Source: [Mycobacterium] fortunisiensis (lineage in GTDB: Bacteria; Actinomycetota; Actinomycetes; Mycobacteriales; Mycobacteriaceae). Taken from it: DNA of 64,000 nt. A model generated the notes under the pieces. The model was not told the DNA's origin and did no database searches. It was given only the letters and a program-made list of their open reading frames with translations. The translations under genes were made by a program, and so were the position numbers. The stretch lies in assembly GCF_019050325.1 (NCBI RefSeq), contig NZ_VOMB01000023.1:186001-250000 (forward strand), in the 5' to 3' direction. Within the stretch, counting starts at the first letter, position 1, and every line of letters begins with the position of its first letter. Positions 24,387 through 32,170 of this stretch are shown here, one piece after another.

Positions 24387-25850
24387 TCAGAGGGTCAGAC
24401 CCGGGTACAGCGGGTTGGCGTCGAGCAGCTCGGCCGAGGCCGCCCGCACCCGCTCGGCGGTGCCGTCGGCGAGCTTGTATTTGGCTTTCGACGTTCCCTC
24501 GGCCTGCGTGTTGGACAGCACGTCGACGATCAACTCGGCCACCCGGTCGAAGTCGTCGGCGCCGAAGCCGCGGCTCGTCAGCGCCGGGGTGCCCAGCCGG
24601 ATGCCGCTGGTGTACCAGGCGCCGTTGGGGTCGGCGGGGATGGCGTTGCGGTTGGTGACGACGCCGGCGTCCAGCAGGGCCGACTCGGCCTGACGGCCGG
24701 TCAGCCCGAAGGAGCGCACGTCGAGCAGCACCAGGTGGTTGTCGGTGCCGCCGGTGACCAGGCCGGCGTCGCGCTTGACGAAGCCGTCGGCCAGTGCCTG
24801 GGCGTTGTCGGCGACCTGCTGGGCGTAGGTCTGGAAGGCGGGTTGACGCGCCTCGGCCAGCGCGACGGCCTTGGCGGCCATCACGTGGCTGAGCGGTCCG
24901 CCGAGCACCATCGGGCAGCCCTTGTCCACGGCCGGGGCGAATTCCTCGGTGGCCAGCACCATCCCGCCGCGCGGACCGCGCAGGGACTTGTGCGTCGTCG
25001 TGGTGGTGACGTGGGCGTGCGGCACCGGATCCTCGTCACCGGTGAACACCTTGCCCGCGACCAGACCGGCGAAGTGCGCCATGTCCACCATCAGGGTGGC
25101 GCCCACCTCGTCGGCGATCTCGCGCATCTTGGCGAAGTTCACCCGGCGCGGGTAGGCCGAGTAGCCGGCGACCAGCACCAACGGCTTGAACTCGCGGGCC
25201 GCGGCGGCCACGGCGTCGTAATCGAGGAAACCCGTCTCCGGGTTCGTCCCGTAGCTGTGCTGGTGGAACATCTTGCCCGAGATGTTGGGCCGGAAACCGT
25301 GGGTCAGGTGCCCGCCGGCATCCAGGGACATGCCCAGCAGCCGCTGGTTGCCCAGCTTGTGACGCAGGGTCTCCCAGTCCGCTTCGGACAGGTCGTTGAC
25401 GTGCTTGGCGCCGAGTTCGGCCAGGCCGGGCGCCTCCACCTTGGTGGCCAGGATCGCCCAGTAGGCAACGAGATTGGCGTCGATGCCGGAGTGCGGCTGG
25501 ACGTAGGCGTAGGGGGCCCCGAACAGTTCGCGGGCATGCTCGGCAGCCAGGGCCTCGACGGTGTCGACATTCTGGCAGCCCGCGTAGAAGCGGTGCCCGA
25601 CGGTGCCCTCGGCGTACTTGTCGGAGAACCAGGTGCCCATGGTCAGCAGCACCGCCGGCGAGGCGTAGTTCTCGCTGGCGATCAGCTTGAGCGAATCACG
25701 TTGATCGGCAAGCTCTTTGCGGGTGGCTGCGGCGACCCGAGGCTCGACGGATTCGATGACCTGCAATGCGGCTTGGTAGGCGGCGCTTGAGGTATCGGCG
25801 TATTCAGCGCCGGAAGCCGCGGGCAAGGTGGATGACGAGTCTGCTGCCAT
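24387..25850 (-). CDS. glyA: serine hydroxymethyltransferase, long form with insertion
   Basis: PLP enzyme interconverting serine and glycine with tetrahydrofolate. PLP lysine is Lys288 in THKSLRGPRGG; ASENYASPAV and GGHLTHG are conserved. At 487 aa it is about 60 residues longer than common bacterial GlyA (about 415-430 aa). The excess is an N-terminal extension of roughly 25 residues and an insertion at about residues 134-169, between the substrate-binding HSG segment and LLGMSLDAGGHLTHG. Position matches glyA1 (Rv1093). The longer architecture resembles the 480-aa SHMTs of some actinobacteria. Confidence 0.93.
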   Translation of the reverse strand: MAADSSSTLPAASGAEYADTSSAAYQAALQVIESVEPRVAAATRKELADQRDSLKLIASENYASPAVLLTMGTWFSDKYAEGTVGHRFYAGCQNVDTVEALAAEHARELFGAPYAYVQPHSGIDANLVAYWAILATKVEAPGLAELGAKHVNDLSEADWETLRHKLGNQRLLGMSLDAGGHLTHGFRPNISGKMFHQHSYGTNPETGFLDYDAVAAAAREFKPLVLVAGYSAYPRRVNFAKMREIADEVGATLMVDMAHFAGLVAGKVFTGDEDPVPHAHVTTTTTHKSLRGPRGGMVLATEEFAPAVDKGCPMVLGGPLSHVMAAKAVALAEARQPAFQTYAQQVADNAQALADGFVKRDAGLVTGGTDNHLVLLDVRSFGLTGRQAESALLDAGVVTNRNAIPADPNGAWYTSGIRLGTPALTSRGFGADDFDRVAELIVDVLSNTQAEGTSKAKYKLADGTAERVRAASAELLDANPLYPGLTL

Positions 25851-25860
25851 GGCTTTTAGC

Positions 25861-26382
25861 CTAGTCGGCGCCCTGGTGGCCGTTCATCGGGCCCGGGCCT
25901 GGATACCCGGGCGGATAACCCGGGTAGGGGTGCGTCGGGTGAGGTGCCGGCGTGGCCGCACCGAGACTGCGGGCCAGTCGTGACTGCAGCACGAACCACG
26001 CAACCGGCCCGGCGAACACGCAGCACCACCAGAGAAACATGCTCACGGTTTCGCCCCAGGGCGGCTCACCGAGCAATTTCATCAGGATCGACGGGAAGGT
26101 GCCGCTGTCACCGCCGTCGGCGAGGAACAGCCCGAAGCCGAACATCGCCGACCACAGGACCAGCTGCGCTCCGGCCTGCCCGGACGTGAGTTCCCCACGC
26201 AGTCGGTGTATCTGCCTGGTGGTGATCACCAGACAGAGGACGAGCACGGGTGAGGCGAGCACGATGAGCACCGTCATCCAGCCCATGGGCACGAACAGCC
26301 CCCGGCCGACGGCCATCCAAAGCAGCAGCAGAACGTTGAGCGGCGTCGCCAACGCTGGGATGTACAGCCGCAACTCGGACAT
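25861..26382 (-). CDS. membrane protein with proline-rich tail, unknown function
   Basis: 173-aa protein with about four hydrophobic segments (residues about 8-28, 34-54, 75-92, 115-133) and a C-terminal Pro/Gly/Tyr-rich tail (PHPTHPYPGYPPGYPGPG). No family recognised. It lies 10 nt upstream of glyA on the same strand and is probably co-transcribed with it. Cytosolic versus external placement of the tail cannot be fixed by sequence. Confidence 0.7.
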   Translation of the reverse strand: MSELRLYIPALATPLNVLLLLWMAVGRGLFVPMGWMTVLIVLASPVLVLCLVITTRQIHRLRGELTSGQAGAQLVLWSAMFGFGLFLADGGDSGTFPSILMKLLGEPPWGETVSMFLWWCCVFAGPVAWFVLQSRLARSLGAATPAPHPTHPYPGYPPGYPGPGPMNGHQGAD

Positions 26383-26461
26383 CCTCCGAGCCTAAGCCCG
26401 CGGCATCCACTGATCGACACCTCTTCGGACCCCTCGGCACAGCCACTCACCCGGCACAAAT

Positions 26462-26495
26462 AATCCAGGCGGACCTCCTCGGGTCCGCCTGGATT
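26462..26495 (-). terminator. intrinsic-like terminator of the small secreted protein gene
   Basis: Arms 26462-26475 and 26482-26495 give a perfect 14-bp stem with a 6-nt loop, starting 7 nt after the stop codon at 26503. On the minus strand it runs into TATTTGT, a partial T-tract. Confidence 0.75.
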
Positions 26496-26502
26496 TGCAG
26501 TG

Positions 26503-26928
26503 TCAGCGGTGGTTCCACGCGCCACCGGCCCTGCCGTTGAGATAGCCGCCGCCGCCCTTGCCGTCGTTCTTGTTGGCGAAAGCACCGCCGGGGTATCCCT
26601 CGCGCCAGTCGTGGTCGGCCCACGCACCACCGGGCCACGGGCTCTTGATGGGGACATCGGGGATCTCGACGCCGGTGGCGCCCGAGGTCACCGCGTCGGC
26701 GATGCCAGTGACGATGGAGGTCACCGGGTCGCTACCTACCTTGGTGAACGGAGCCTTGTTACGCCCGGGGTTGGCCGGGGCCACCGGATCGCTACCGACC
26801 TTGGTGACCGGGTCGGCGTTGGCGACGGCCGCGGAGCCGACGATGGCGGCAAGCCCTAGCGCCCCCGCCGCGACGACCGCGATGGCCAACCGCTTGATCT
26901 TGTTGAGTCCCTCTTTTGTTGTCGACAT
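26503..26928 (-). CDS. small secreted protein with repeated TKVGSDPV motif
   Basis: 141-aa exported protein. Basic N-terminus (KEGLNKIKR), hydrophobic core and an ANA|DP signal-peptidase-type cleavage site near residue 38. The mature part contains two copies of TKVGSDPV about 20 residues apart, then a Gly/Trp/Asn-rich C-terminus (GGAWADHDW, GGAFANKNDGKGGGG, GGAWNHR) with three GGA(W/F) units. Start ATG 26928 preceded by AAAGGGA; the extension to 26964 is unlikely. Function unknown; may be cell-wall associated. Flanked by its own terminator and an upstream palindrome. Confidence 0.7.
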   Translation of the reverse strand: MSTTKEGLNKIKRLAIAVVAAGALGLAAIVGSAAVANADPVTKVGSDPVAPANPGRNKAPFTKVGSDPVTSIVTGIADAVTSGATGVEIPDVPIKSPWPGGAWADHDWREGYPGGAFANKNDGKGGGGYLNGRAGGAWNHR

Positions 26929-26983
26929 GACGATCGTTCCCTTTGCCTGACCCAGCTCTGTCACTGAGCCCTACGGCAACTAT

Positions 26984-26999
26984 GTTACCCGCTGGTAAC
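26984..26999. promoter_or_regulatory. 16-bp palindrome upstream of secreted protein gene
   Basis: GTTACCCGCTGGTAAC has perfect 6-bp arms around a 4-nt centre, 55 nt upstream of the start codon at 26928. It has the size and symmetry of a TetR-family operator. The binding protein is unknown. Confidence 0.45.
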
Positions 27000-27146
27000 T
27001 AAACCGATCAAGCGCTTTGAGACAGGGCTCACAGCGGTGCATCACGATCTTCCAGAACTTCCGTCAGCAAACACAATTGCGAGCATTCCGCCCCCCCGAG
27101 ACAACCCAGTTGGGCAGTTTGCTCGCGGCTCACACGGCCGGCGGCT
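27000..27146. other. intergenic region left of repeat cluster
   Basis: Part of the roughly 390-bp gap between the secreted protein and the DUF885 gene. No gene seen. It contains a run of seven C residues (27091-27097), rare in this genome, before the inverted repeats begin. Confidence 0.4.
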
Positions 27147-27274
27147 GGTTTGTCACGCTGGAGTGGCTCCCGGCATCGAGAGCCACACCAGCGTGACAAG
27201 GTGGCGACGGCCCATCCGGGCCGGTCACTCCAGCGTGACGCTCGCGCTCCAGAGCCACTCCAGCGTGACAAACC
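27147..27274. repeat. cluster of inverted copies of a 16-23 nt repeat
   Basis: The unit GTCACGCTGGAGTGGCTC occurs once in plus orientation (27147-27169 with flanks) and, inverted, at 27179-27198 (one mismatch) and 27252-27274 (23 nt perfect). A fourth shorter copy, GTCACTCCAGCGTGAC, lies at 27225-27240 and is itself palindromic. The first and second copies can fold into a hairpin with a 9-nt loop. Function unknown: bidirectional terminator or a dispersed intergenic repeat. Confidence 0.7.
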
Positions 27275-27304
27275 GGGCGAGAAACCGGCGAGGAAGACGC
27301 GACA

Positions 27305-27359
27305 GCAGCGAGAAACCCCGGCGCCGTCTCACAAAGCAGCGTGAAACCCCGGCGCCGTC
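27305..27359. repeat. two direct 24-nt repeats at the end of DUF885 gene
   Basis: 24-nt units at 27305-27328 and 27336-27359 differ at one or two bases and are spaced by 31 bp; both contain AAACCCCGGCGCCGTC. The second copy runs into the DUF885 stop codon region. Probably a local duplication. Confidence 0.65.
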
Positions 27360-28599
27360 AGCCCCGCAGGGTCGACGGGATCAACGGCTCATCGAGCAGC
27401 CTCCCGAAGCGCTCGGTCAGCGACACGTCAGCGGGACGGGCGTCCAGCCAGCCGCGCAGCAACCGGTAGCCCTCGACATACGTGCTCGTGTAGGCCCGCC
27501 ACAACGGCGAGGACAGGAAGCGCAGTGTCTGCCGGGCCCGGGTGTCGTCGATCAGCAGCCATTGTTTGAGGAACGCCACCACGTCGTCGACGTCGCGGTG
27601 CTCGTCGTGCAGCATCAGCGCCGCGTCCTGACGCACGTCGGCCAGCCCGGCCGTCGCCTCCGAGATCGCTGCGGCGCGCTCCCCGTCGAAGCGCAGGCCC
27701 ACGTCGGCGTAGATGTCGGCGGCCCAGCTCCCCCAGCCGTCACCCACGATGGCATACAGCGCCAGGTCGGCCAGGCCTTCGGCCATCAGGCATTGCGGGG
27801 TGTTGACGAGGAAGATCGTCTGCTCCAGCTGGTGGTCGCGGGCCACCAGCCCGGCCTCCTTGCGGCAGTGCTCGGTGTGGTGGCCGGGGTAGGACTCGTG
27901 GGCCACCAGGCGGGGCAGGTTGGCCATCTGCTGTTTGAGGTCGGCGTTGACGGCGACGGTCGACCGGTAGTCCCCCAGGTAGTAGTTGAAGCCCGACCAC
28001 GGTTTGTCGGTGACCACCTCATAGGTGATGGTCTCGGTTTCGGGCAGCGGGTAGGCGGCGCGCACTTTGTCACGCAGGGCCGAGGAGAACGCGTGGATGC
28101 ACTCCTCCAGCCGGGCCGGCGGGATCTCGTCGGCCCGGCGGTGTCCCTGGATCCGCTTGGCCAGCGGGCCGGTGCCGCCGAGCGCCTCGTCGAGCTTGGC
28201 GTGGGCCTGGCGGTAGCGCTCCGGATCGCCCTTGGCGATCCGGACGTCGAAGTAGGCCTGTACCTCGTCGACGAACCCGACGTCTTCGCCGGCGAACTTG
28301 CGGGCGGCGCAGTTCAGCGCGCGCAGGTGGGCGGCGATGTAGGCGGCCCGGTCACGGGGGAGGCTGTCAGGGATCTGTCCGAGCAGCTGGTCGGCCTGTC
28401 GGGCCAGGTCGGCCGGGTCGGGCGTCGGCTCGTTCTCGACCTCGCGCCGCAGCTGGGGGTCTCCGGTGAAGGAGTCGACGTAGCCGTCCTCGATGCGGTT
28501 GAACCGCAGGCCGAGGCGCAGGTACTCGCCGACGAACATTTCGGGGTCCGCCGCGGAACCGGTCCCTGAGTCCAACCGTAAGTCCATCCCGTTAGCCAT
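27358..28599 (-). CDS. DUF885 family putative metallopeptidase/hydrolase
   Basis: 413-aa protein of the DUF885 family. The conserved HESYPGHHTEH segment supplies likely zinc-binding His/Glu residues in the manner of HExxH peptidases, followed by a downstream EGLADLALYA segment with a possible third ligand. No signal peptide, so cytosolic. Start ATG 28599 (MANGMDLRL); the longer frame to 29064 is antisense to coaA. Divergent from coaA with only 30 bp between start codons. Substrate unknown. Confidence 0.82.
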   Translation of the reverse strand: MANGMDLRLDSGTGSAADPEMFVGEYLRLGLRFNRIEDGYVDSFTGDPQLRREVENEPTPDPADLARQADQLLGQIPDSLPRDRAAYIAAHLRALNCAARKFAGEDVGFVDEVQAYFDVRIAKGDPERYRQAHAKLDEALGGTGPLAKRIQGHRRADEIPPARLEECIHAFSSALRDKVRAAYPLPETETITYEVVTDKPWSGFNYYLGDYRSTVAVNADLKQQMANLPRLVAHESYPGHHTEHCRKEAGLVARDHQLEQTIFLVNTPQCLMAEGLADLALYAIVGDGWGSWAADIYADVGLRFDGERAAAISEATAGLADVRQDAALMLHDEHRDVDDVVAFLKQWLLIDDTRARQTLRFLSSPLWRAYTSTYVEGYRLLRGWLDARPADVSLTERFGRLLDEPLIPSTLRG

Positions 28600-28629
28600 G
28601 CCCACAACCGTAAATGTAAGACTGACCGA

Positions 28630-29568
28630 ATGCCGCGGCCCAGCGAGCCGAGCCCCTACGTGGAGTTCGACCGAAGTCAATGGCGTGCACTGCGCATGTC
28701 GACACCGCTGAAACTCAACGAGGACGAGCTGCTGCGCCTGCGGGGTATGGGCGAGAAGCTCGATCTCCTCGAGGTCGAAGAGGTCTACCTGCCGCTGGCC
28801 CGGTTGATCCACCTGCAGGTCGCCGCCCGGCAACGGTTGTTCGCCGCCACCGCGGAGTTCCTCGGCGAGCCGCAGCAGAATCCGGACCGGCCGGTGCCCT
28901 TCGTGATCGGCGTCGCGGGCAGCGTGGCCGTGGGCAAATCGACCACCGCCCGCGTGCTGCAGGCCTTGCTGGCGCGGTGGGGCCATCACCCCCGGGTCGA
29001 CCTGGTCACCACCGACGGATTCCTCTACCCCAACCGGGAGCTGCACCGTCGGAACCTGATGCACCGCAAGGGGTTCCCGGAAAGCTATGACCGGCGGGGG
29101 TTGATGCGGTTCGTCACCGCGGTGAAATCGGGGGCCGACGAGGTCTGTGCGCCGGTGTATTCACACCTGCTCTACGACATCGTGCCGGGCGAGAAGCAGG
29201 TGGTCCGCCATCCCGACATCCTCATTCTGGAGGGGCTCAACGTCCTGCAAACGGGTCCGGCGCTGATGATCTCGGACCTGTTCGACTTCTCGGTGTATGT
29301 GGACGCCCGCATCGAGGACATCGAGAAGTGGTACATCTCCCGATTCCTGACGATGCGGTCGACGGCGTTCGCCGATCCGGCCTCGCACTTCCACCACTAT
29401 TCGACCCTGACCGATGAGCAGGCGGTGTTCGCCGCACGCGACATCTGGCATTCGATCAACCGGCCCAACCTGATCGAGAACATCCTGCCCACCCGGCCGC
29501 GGGCCACGCTGGTGCTGCGCAAGGACGCCGATCATTCGATCAACCGGCTGCGGTTGCGGAAGTTGTAA
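28630..29568 (+). CDS. coaA: type I pantothenate kinase
   Basis: First committed step of CoA synthesis, phosphorylating pantothenate. 312 aa, normal length. P-loop GVAGSVAVGKST at about residues 93-104, DLVTTDGFLYPN with the catalytic Asp, and the pantothenate-site SHFHHYSTLTDEQA segment are all present. Ortholog of Rv1092c. The start ATG 28630 lies only 30 bp from the divergent DUF885 start, so the promoters overlap. Confidence 0.96.
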   Translation: MPRPSEPSPYVEFDRSQWRALRMSTPLKLNEDELLRLRGMGEKLDLLEVEEVYLPLARLIHLQVAARQRLFAATAEFLGEPQQNPDRPVPFVIGVAGSVAVGKSTTARVLQALLARWGHHPRVDLVTTDGFLYPNRELHRRNLMHRKGFPESYDRRGLMRFVTAVKSGADEVCAPVYSHLLYDIVPGEKQVVRHPDILILEGLNVLQTGPALMISDLFDFSVYVDARIEDIEKWYISRFLTMRSTAFADPASHFHHYSTLTDEQAVFAARDIWHSINRPNLIENILPTRPRATLVLRKDADHSINRLRLRKL

Positions 29569-29611
29569 GTCCCGGTGCGCCGGGCGGTCGCCCTCGACTA
29601 CCCGCATCGCA

Positions 29612-29643
29612 GATCGCCCAGGGCCTCGGAGCCCCAGGCGATC
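29612..29643. terminator. hairpin between convergent coaA and 4-TM gene
   Basis: GATCGCC (29612-29618) pairs with GGCGATC (29637-29643), and inside it GGGC (29621-29624) pairs with GCCC (29631-29634) around a CTCGGA loop. It lies between the coaA stop and the convergent membrane-protein stop, so it can serve both strands. Confidence 0.65.
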
Positions 29644-29653
29644 GCGACTCAGG

Positions 29654-30067
29654 TCAGGCCGGAATCCGCCGCACCCCGACGTACTGCAGTTCGGCCATCG
29701 CCAAGGTGTAGATGCCGGTGACGACGACGAACACGACGCCGGCGGTGGTGAGCTCCATGGTGAACACGGCAGCCAGGGCGATCACGGTGCAGGCCGCGTT
29801 GGCGACCACCGTGCCGATGCCGGCTGGACGTACCCGCTCGATCCCGGCGAGCGCGAACACCACGACCCCGTAGACCACCGAGAAGATGCCGACGCCGTAC
29901 TCGACGGCTGTCGGCAGCCCGGTCAGCTCGGCGAACCAGCCGGCGGCGGCCAGCAGCGCGATTCCACAGATTCCGACGATGACGGCGTCGAGCCGCATGG
30001 CCAGGCGCAGCAGTGAACCGGTTTCCCTGCCGATGGCGACGGATCCGGCGGCGGTGATGGCGGACAT
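29654..30067 (-). CDS. small four-helix membrane protein (paralog A)
   Basis: 137-aa protein with four predicted transmembrane helices (about 23-46, 53-76, 82-103, 108-130). The N-terminal TGSLLRLAMRLDAVIVGICGI and C-terminal QYVGVRRIPA closely resemble the next gene upstream (SLLRFALRADATLCAAVGL and QYRGVRRLA), so the two are a tandem paralogous pair. No known family named. Start ATG 30067 has a GAAGGAGA ribosome site. A perfect 16-bp tandem repeat lies in its leader. Confidence 0.72.
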   Translation of the reverse strand: MSAITAAGSVAIGRETGSLLRLAMRLDAVIVGICGIALLAAAGWFAELTGLPTAVEYGVGIFSVVYGVVVFALAGIERVRPAGIGTVVANAACTVIALAAVFTMELTTAGVVFVVVTGIYTLAMAELQYVGVRRIPA

Positions 30068-30080
30068 GATTCTCCTTCTC

Positions 30081-30112
30081 TACTTTGCGATTTCGATACT
30101 TTGCGATTTCGA
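30081..30112. repeat. perfect tandem 16-bp repeat in the leader of the 4-TM gene
   Basis: TACTTTGCGATTTCGA occurs twice without a gap (30081-30096, 30097-30112), 14 nt upstream of the start codon at 30067. It is A/T-rich against its surroundings. Candidate operator or leader element, or a slippage duplication. Confidence 0.7.
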
Positions 30113-30134
30113 CGAGGTGGTGAGTGTGGAGCAC

Positions 30135-30180
30135 GGTGCGGGGATACCCGCCGTAACCTCTTGCGGCGGGACCCCGCACC
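30135..30180 (-). terminator. hairpin after paralog B
   Basis: GGTGCGGGG (30135-30143) and CCCGCCG (30147-30153) pair with CGGCGGG (30164-30170) and CCCCGCACC (30172-30180), 16 bp in total with a small bulge and a 10-nt loop. It follows the stop of the gene at 30195 and would separate transcripts of the two paralogs. Confidence 0.65.
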
Positions 30181-30194
30181 GGCTCGGCAAGGAG

Positions 30195-30635
30195 TCACGC
30201 CAGACGGCGCACTCCGCGGTATTGCAGCCAGGCCAGCACGGCGGTGGCGCCGACGAAGGCCAGCACCAGGTCGTCGCCGGCTCCGGTCAGCGGCGACCAG
30301 CCGGCCAGGATCGCGACGACTGCGACGACGGCGAAGACCACGTTCCCGGTGAGCACGGACAGGCCCAGCCGGCGCACGTGCGACGCGGCGGCCAACACGT
30401 ACAGCAACGCGCCGTAACCGACCAGCGTGGCGCCGGCGAACCAGCCGGCGGTGGCGGACAGCCCCGCGATCCGGGCCAGTTGATCGGCGGTCATGGCGGC
30501 CAACAGGCCGACTGCCGCGCACAGCGTGGCGTCGGCGCGCAACGCAAAGCGCAGCAGCGAATCGTGTGGGGCTGTCCCGGCGGCGACGTCGACGTCGGTA
30601 TCGGGCACTGGGCTTCTGGTGACGATGGCGGTCAT
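30195..30635 (-). CDS. small four-helix membrane protein (paralog B)
   Basis: 146-aa protein with a roughly 30-residue cytosolic N-terminus and four hydrophobic helices (about 35-53, 60-83, 90-112, 118-138). Clearly related to the protein at 29654-30067 in length, helix spacing and termini. Start ATG 30635 with a GAGGAG box; the open extension to 30788 covers the repeat-bearing promoter and is rejected. Phased direct repeats stand directly upstream. Function unknown. Confidence 0.72.
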   Translation of the reverse strand: MTAIVTRSPVPDTDVDVAAGTAPHDSLLRFALRADATLCAAVGLLAAMTADQLARIAGLSATAGWFAGATLVGYGALLYVLAAASHVRRLGLSVLTGNVVFAVVAVVAILAGWSPLTGAGDDLVLAFVGATAVLAWLQYRGVRRLA

Positions 30636-30684
30636 CTCGGGCTCCTCGGCGAGGACGGTGTCGATGGGGGTGGAACACCACCGA

Positions 30685-30737
30685 CACTGCTCACCAACCA
30701 CTGCCAGATCGACGCCAAACACTGCCAAGCACTGCCA
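30685..30737. promoter_or_regulatory. phased direct repeats CACTGCCA upstream of paralog B
   Basis: CACTGCCA occurs at 30699-30706, 30720-30727 and 30730-30737, and a partial copy CACTGCTC at 30685-30692. On the coding strand it reads TGGCAGTG. Starts are spaced 21 and 10 bp, about two and one helical turns, so the sites face one side of the DNA. This looks like a multi-site operator 50-103 nt ahead of the start codon. Confidence 0.5.
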
Positions 30738-30762
30738 GGTGCTGGTCAGCGGGGCACGGGTG

Positions 30763-32124
30763 TCAGTGGTTGGCGGCGACGAGGTCACCGCGCAGGTCCG
30801 CGGCGATCACCTTCGCCGCGGCGTTCTGCCAGTTGTGCAGGGACCGCTGCGGCACCTCGGTGACGAACCACTGCCAGGCTTGACGCGCGACCGGGTCGAG
30901 CCCGGCGGCGGTGGCGTTCTGCGCGTAGGCACGGACCCCGACGACGTAGGGGAAGTACAGCGAGTTGTAGTGCCGCCACTGCTCGGTGGTGCCGAAATCG
31001 CTGCCGTCACGGGGTTTGAGCGCGGCGATACGGTCGGCCAGCAACGCCTTGAGTTCGTTGGCCCGCTCCAGGGGCTGGTCCGGCGCCCCGCGCTCGGCCA
31101 ACCGGGCGTCGATCGCCGGCAACGCGGTCAGCGGGCTGGCGACCAGTTTCGACAGATCGCCGTAGTGCCCGAGGGCGCGCCGGGTGAGCCGGGCGAAGGC
31201 ATCGTCGTCGATGCCGCCGAGCGGATGGTCAGACAGCAGCGGCAGCGCCGCCTCCGTCTGGCGCAGCGCTTCCCGATCGGCCCGCAGGCCCGGGGACCGG
31301 GAGAAGGCCAGCCGGTCGAACAGCCCGGCCAGGGGATCGGCCAGCACCTCCACGGCGACCGCGACGGCCAGGCTGGTGAACAACAGGATCGTCAGCACGG
31401 TGTGCCCGGTCCCGGTGTCGAGTACGGCCATGCCGATCAGGGCCTGCGCGGCGAACGGCACCGCGATCACGAGCGTGCCGATGATCGAGCGCCGCATGTC
31501 CGCGCGCAGCGCCTGGCCTTCGTCGAAGGCGTCCCAGATCGCGACCGCCACACCCAGCAGTGCGACGTCGAATCCGGTGGAGGCCAAGGCCAGCCAGCTG
31601 GGCACCAGGCCGAGCGGGATCACCAGGATCGCGTTGCCCAGCGCGAAGAACAGTGTCGCGACGACGATGAAGCCCACCACCGACCCGGGTTTCGCGCCGC
31701 CGAGCACCGCCTTGACCATGGCGCCCAGCGAAGACAGCGAGATCACCGCGAACATCACCCAGTGGCCGGTCCGCAGCGAGCCGTCGACGCTGCCCGCCAA
31801 ACCCGCCCCGGCGAAGGCCAGGACCGCCACGGCGAAGATGGCGGCGATCTCACCGGCGCGGGACCGGAAGGTGTCGGCCGGCCGCGCCAGCTCGACCATG
31901 ACGGCGAACCAGGCGATGCCCGGCAGCGCCACCAGATAGATCTCGATGCGGCTGAGCAGTTCCGAACCGGTGACCAGGCGCACGGCGTCGAGTGCGACGA
32001 CGACGGCGAAGCTGGTCAGCCCGAGCGCGGCGAGGACCAGGACGGGTTTACGCGGGTCGCGGGCGAGCAGATACAGACCCAGCCACCAGCTGAGCGTGAA
32101 GACCACCGCCGACAGCGCAGCCAT
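30763..32124 (-). CDS. nine-helix membrane protein with cytosolic C-terminal domain, unknown function
   Basis: 453-aa protein. The N-terminal 265 residues form about nine hydrophobic helices in a sensor-like bundle. The C-terminal 190 residues are soluble and end with HYNSLYFPYVVGVRAY and, further on, RSLHNWQNAAAKVIAADLR, a conserved-looking block I have the impression of seeing in other actinobacterial membrane proteins but cannot name. It lies directly upstream (about 130 bp) of the repeat-controlled 4-TM paralog on the same strand. A membrane-tethered regulator or sensor is one reading; a transporter with an accessory domain is another. No histidine-kinase or GGDEF motifs are visible. Confidence 0.65.
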   Translation of the reverse strand: MAALSAVVFTLSWWLGLYLLARDPRKPVLVLAALGLTSFAVVVALDAVRLVTGSELLSRIEIYLVALPGIAWFAVMVELARPADTFRSRAGEIAAIFAVAVLAFAGAGLAGSVDGSLRTGHWVMFAVISLSSLGAMVKAVLGGAKPGSVVGFIVVATLFFALGNAILVIPLGLVPSWLALASTGFDVALLGVAVAIWDAFDEGQALRADMRRSIIGTLVIAVPFAAQALIGMAVLDTGTGHTVLTILLFTSLAVAVAVEVLADPLAGLFDRLAFSRSPGLRADREALRQTEAALPLLSDHPLGGIDDDAFARLTRRALGHYGDLSKLVASPLTALPAIDARLAERGAPDQPLERANELKALLADRIAALKPRDGSDFGTTEQWRHYNSLYFPYVVGVRAYAQNATAAGLDPVARQAWQWFVTEVPQRSLHNWQNAAAKVIAADLRGDLVAANH

Positions 32125-32170
32125 GGCCCCAGTGTCTCACGGCGATGAACGCTCGCGCGAAGACCGGACG

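Noticed and set aside
27091..27097. Run of seven C as a possible frameshift or phase-variation tract
   Set aside because: It lies in an intergenic region with no reading frame on either side that it could switch.
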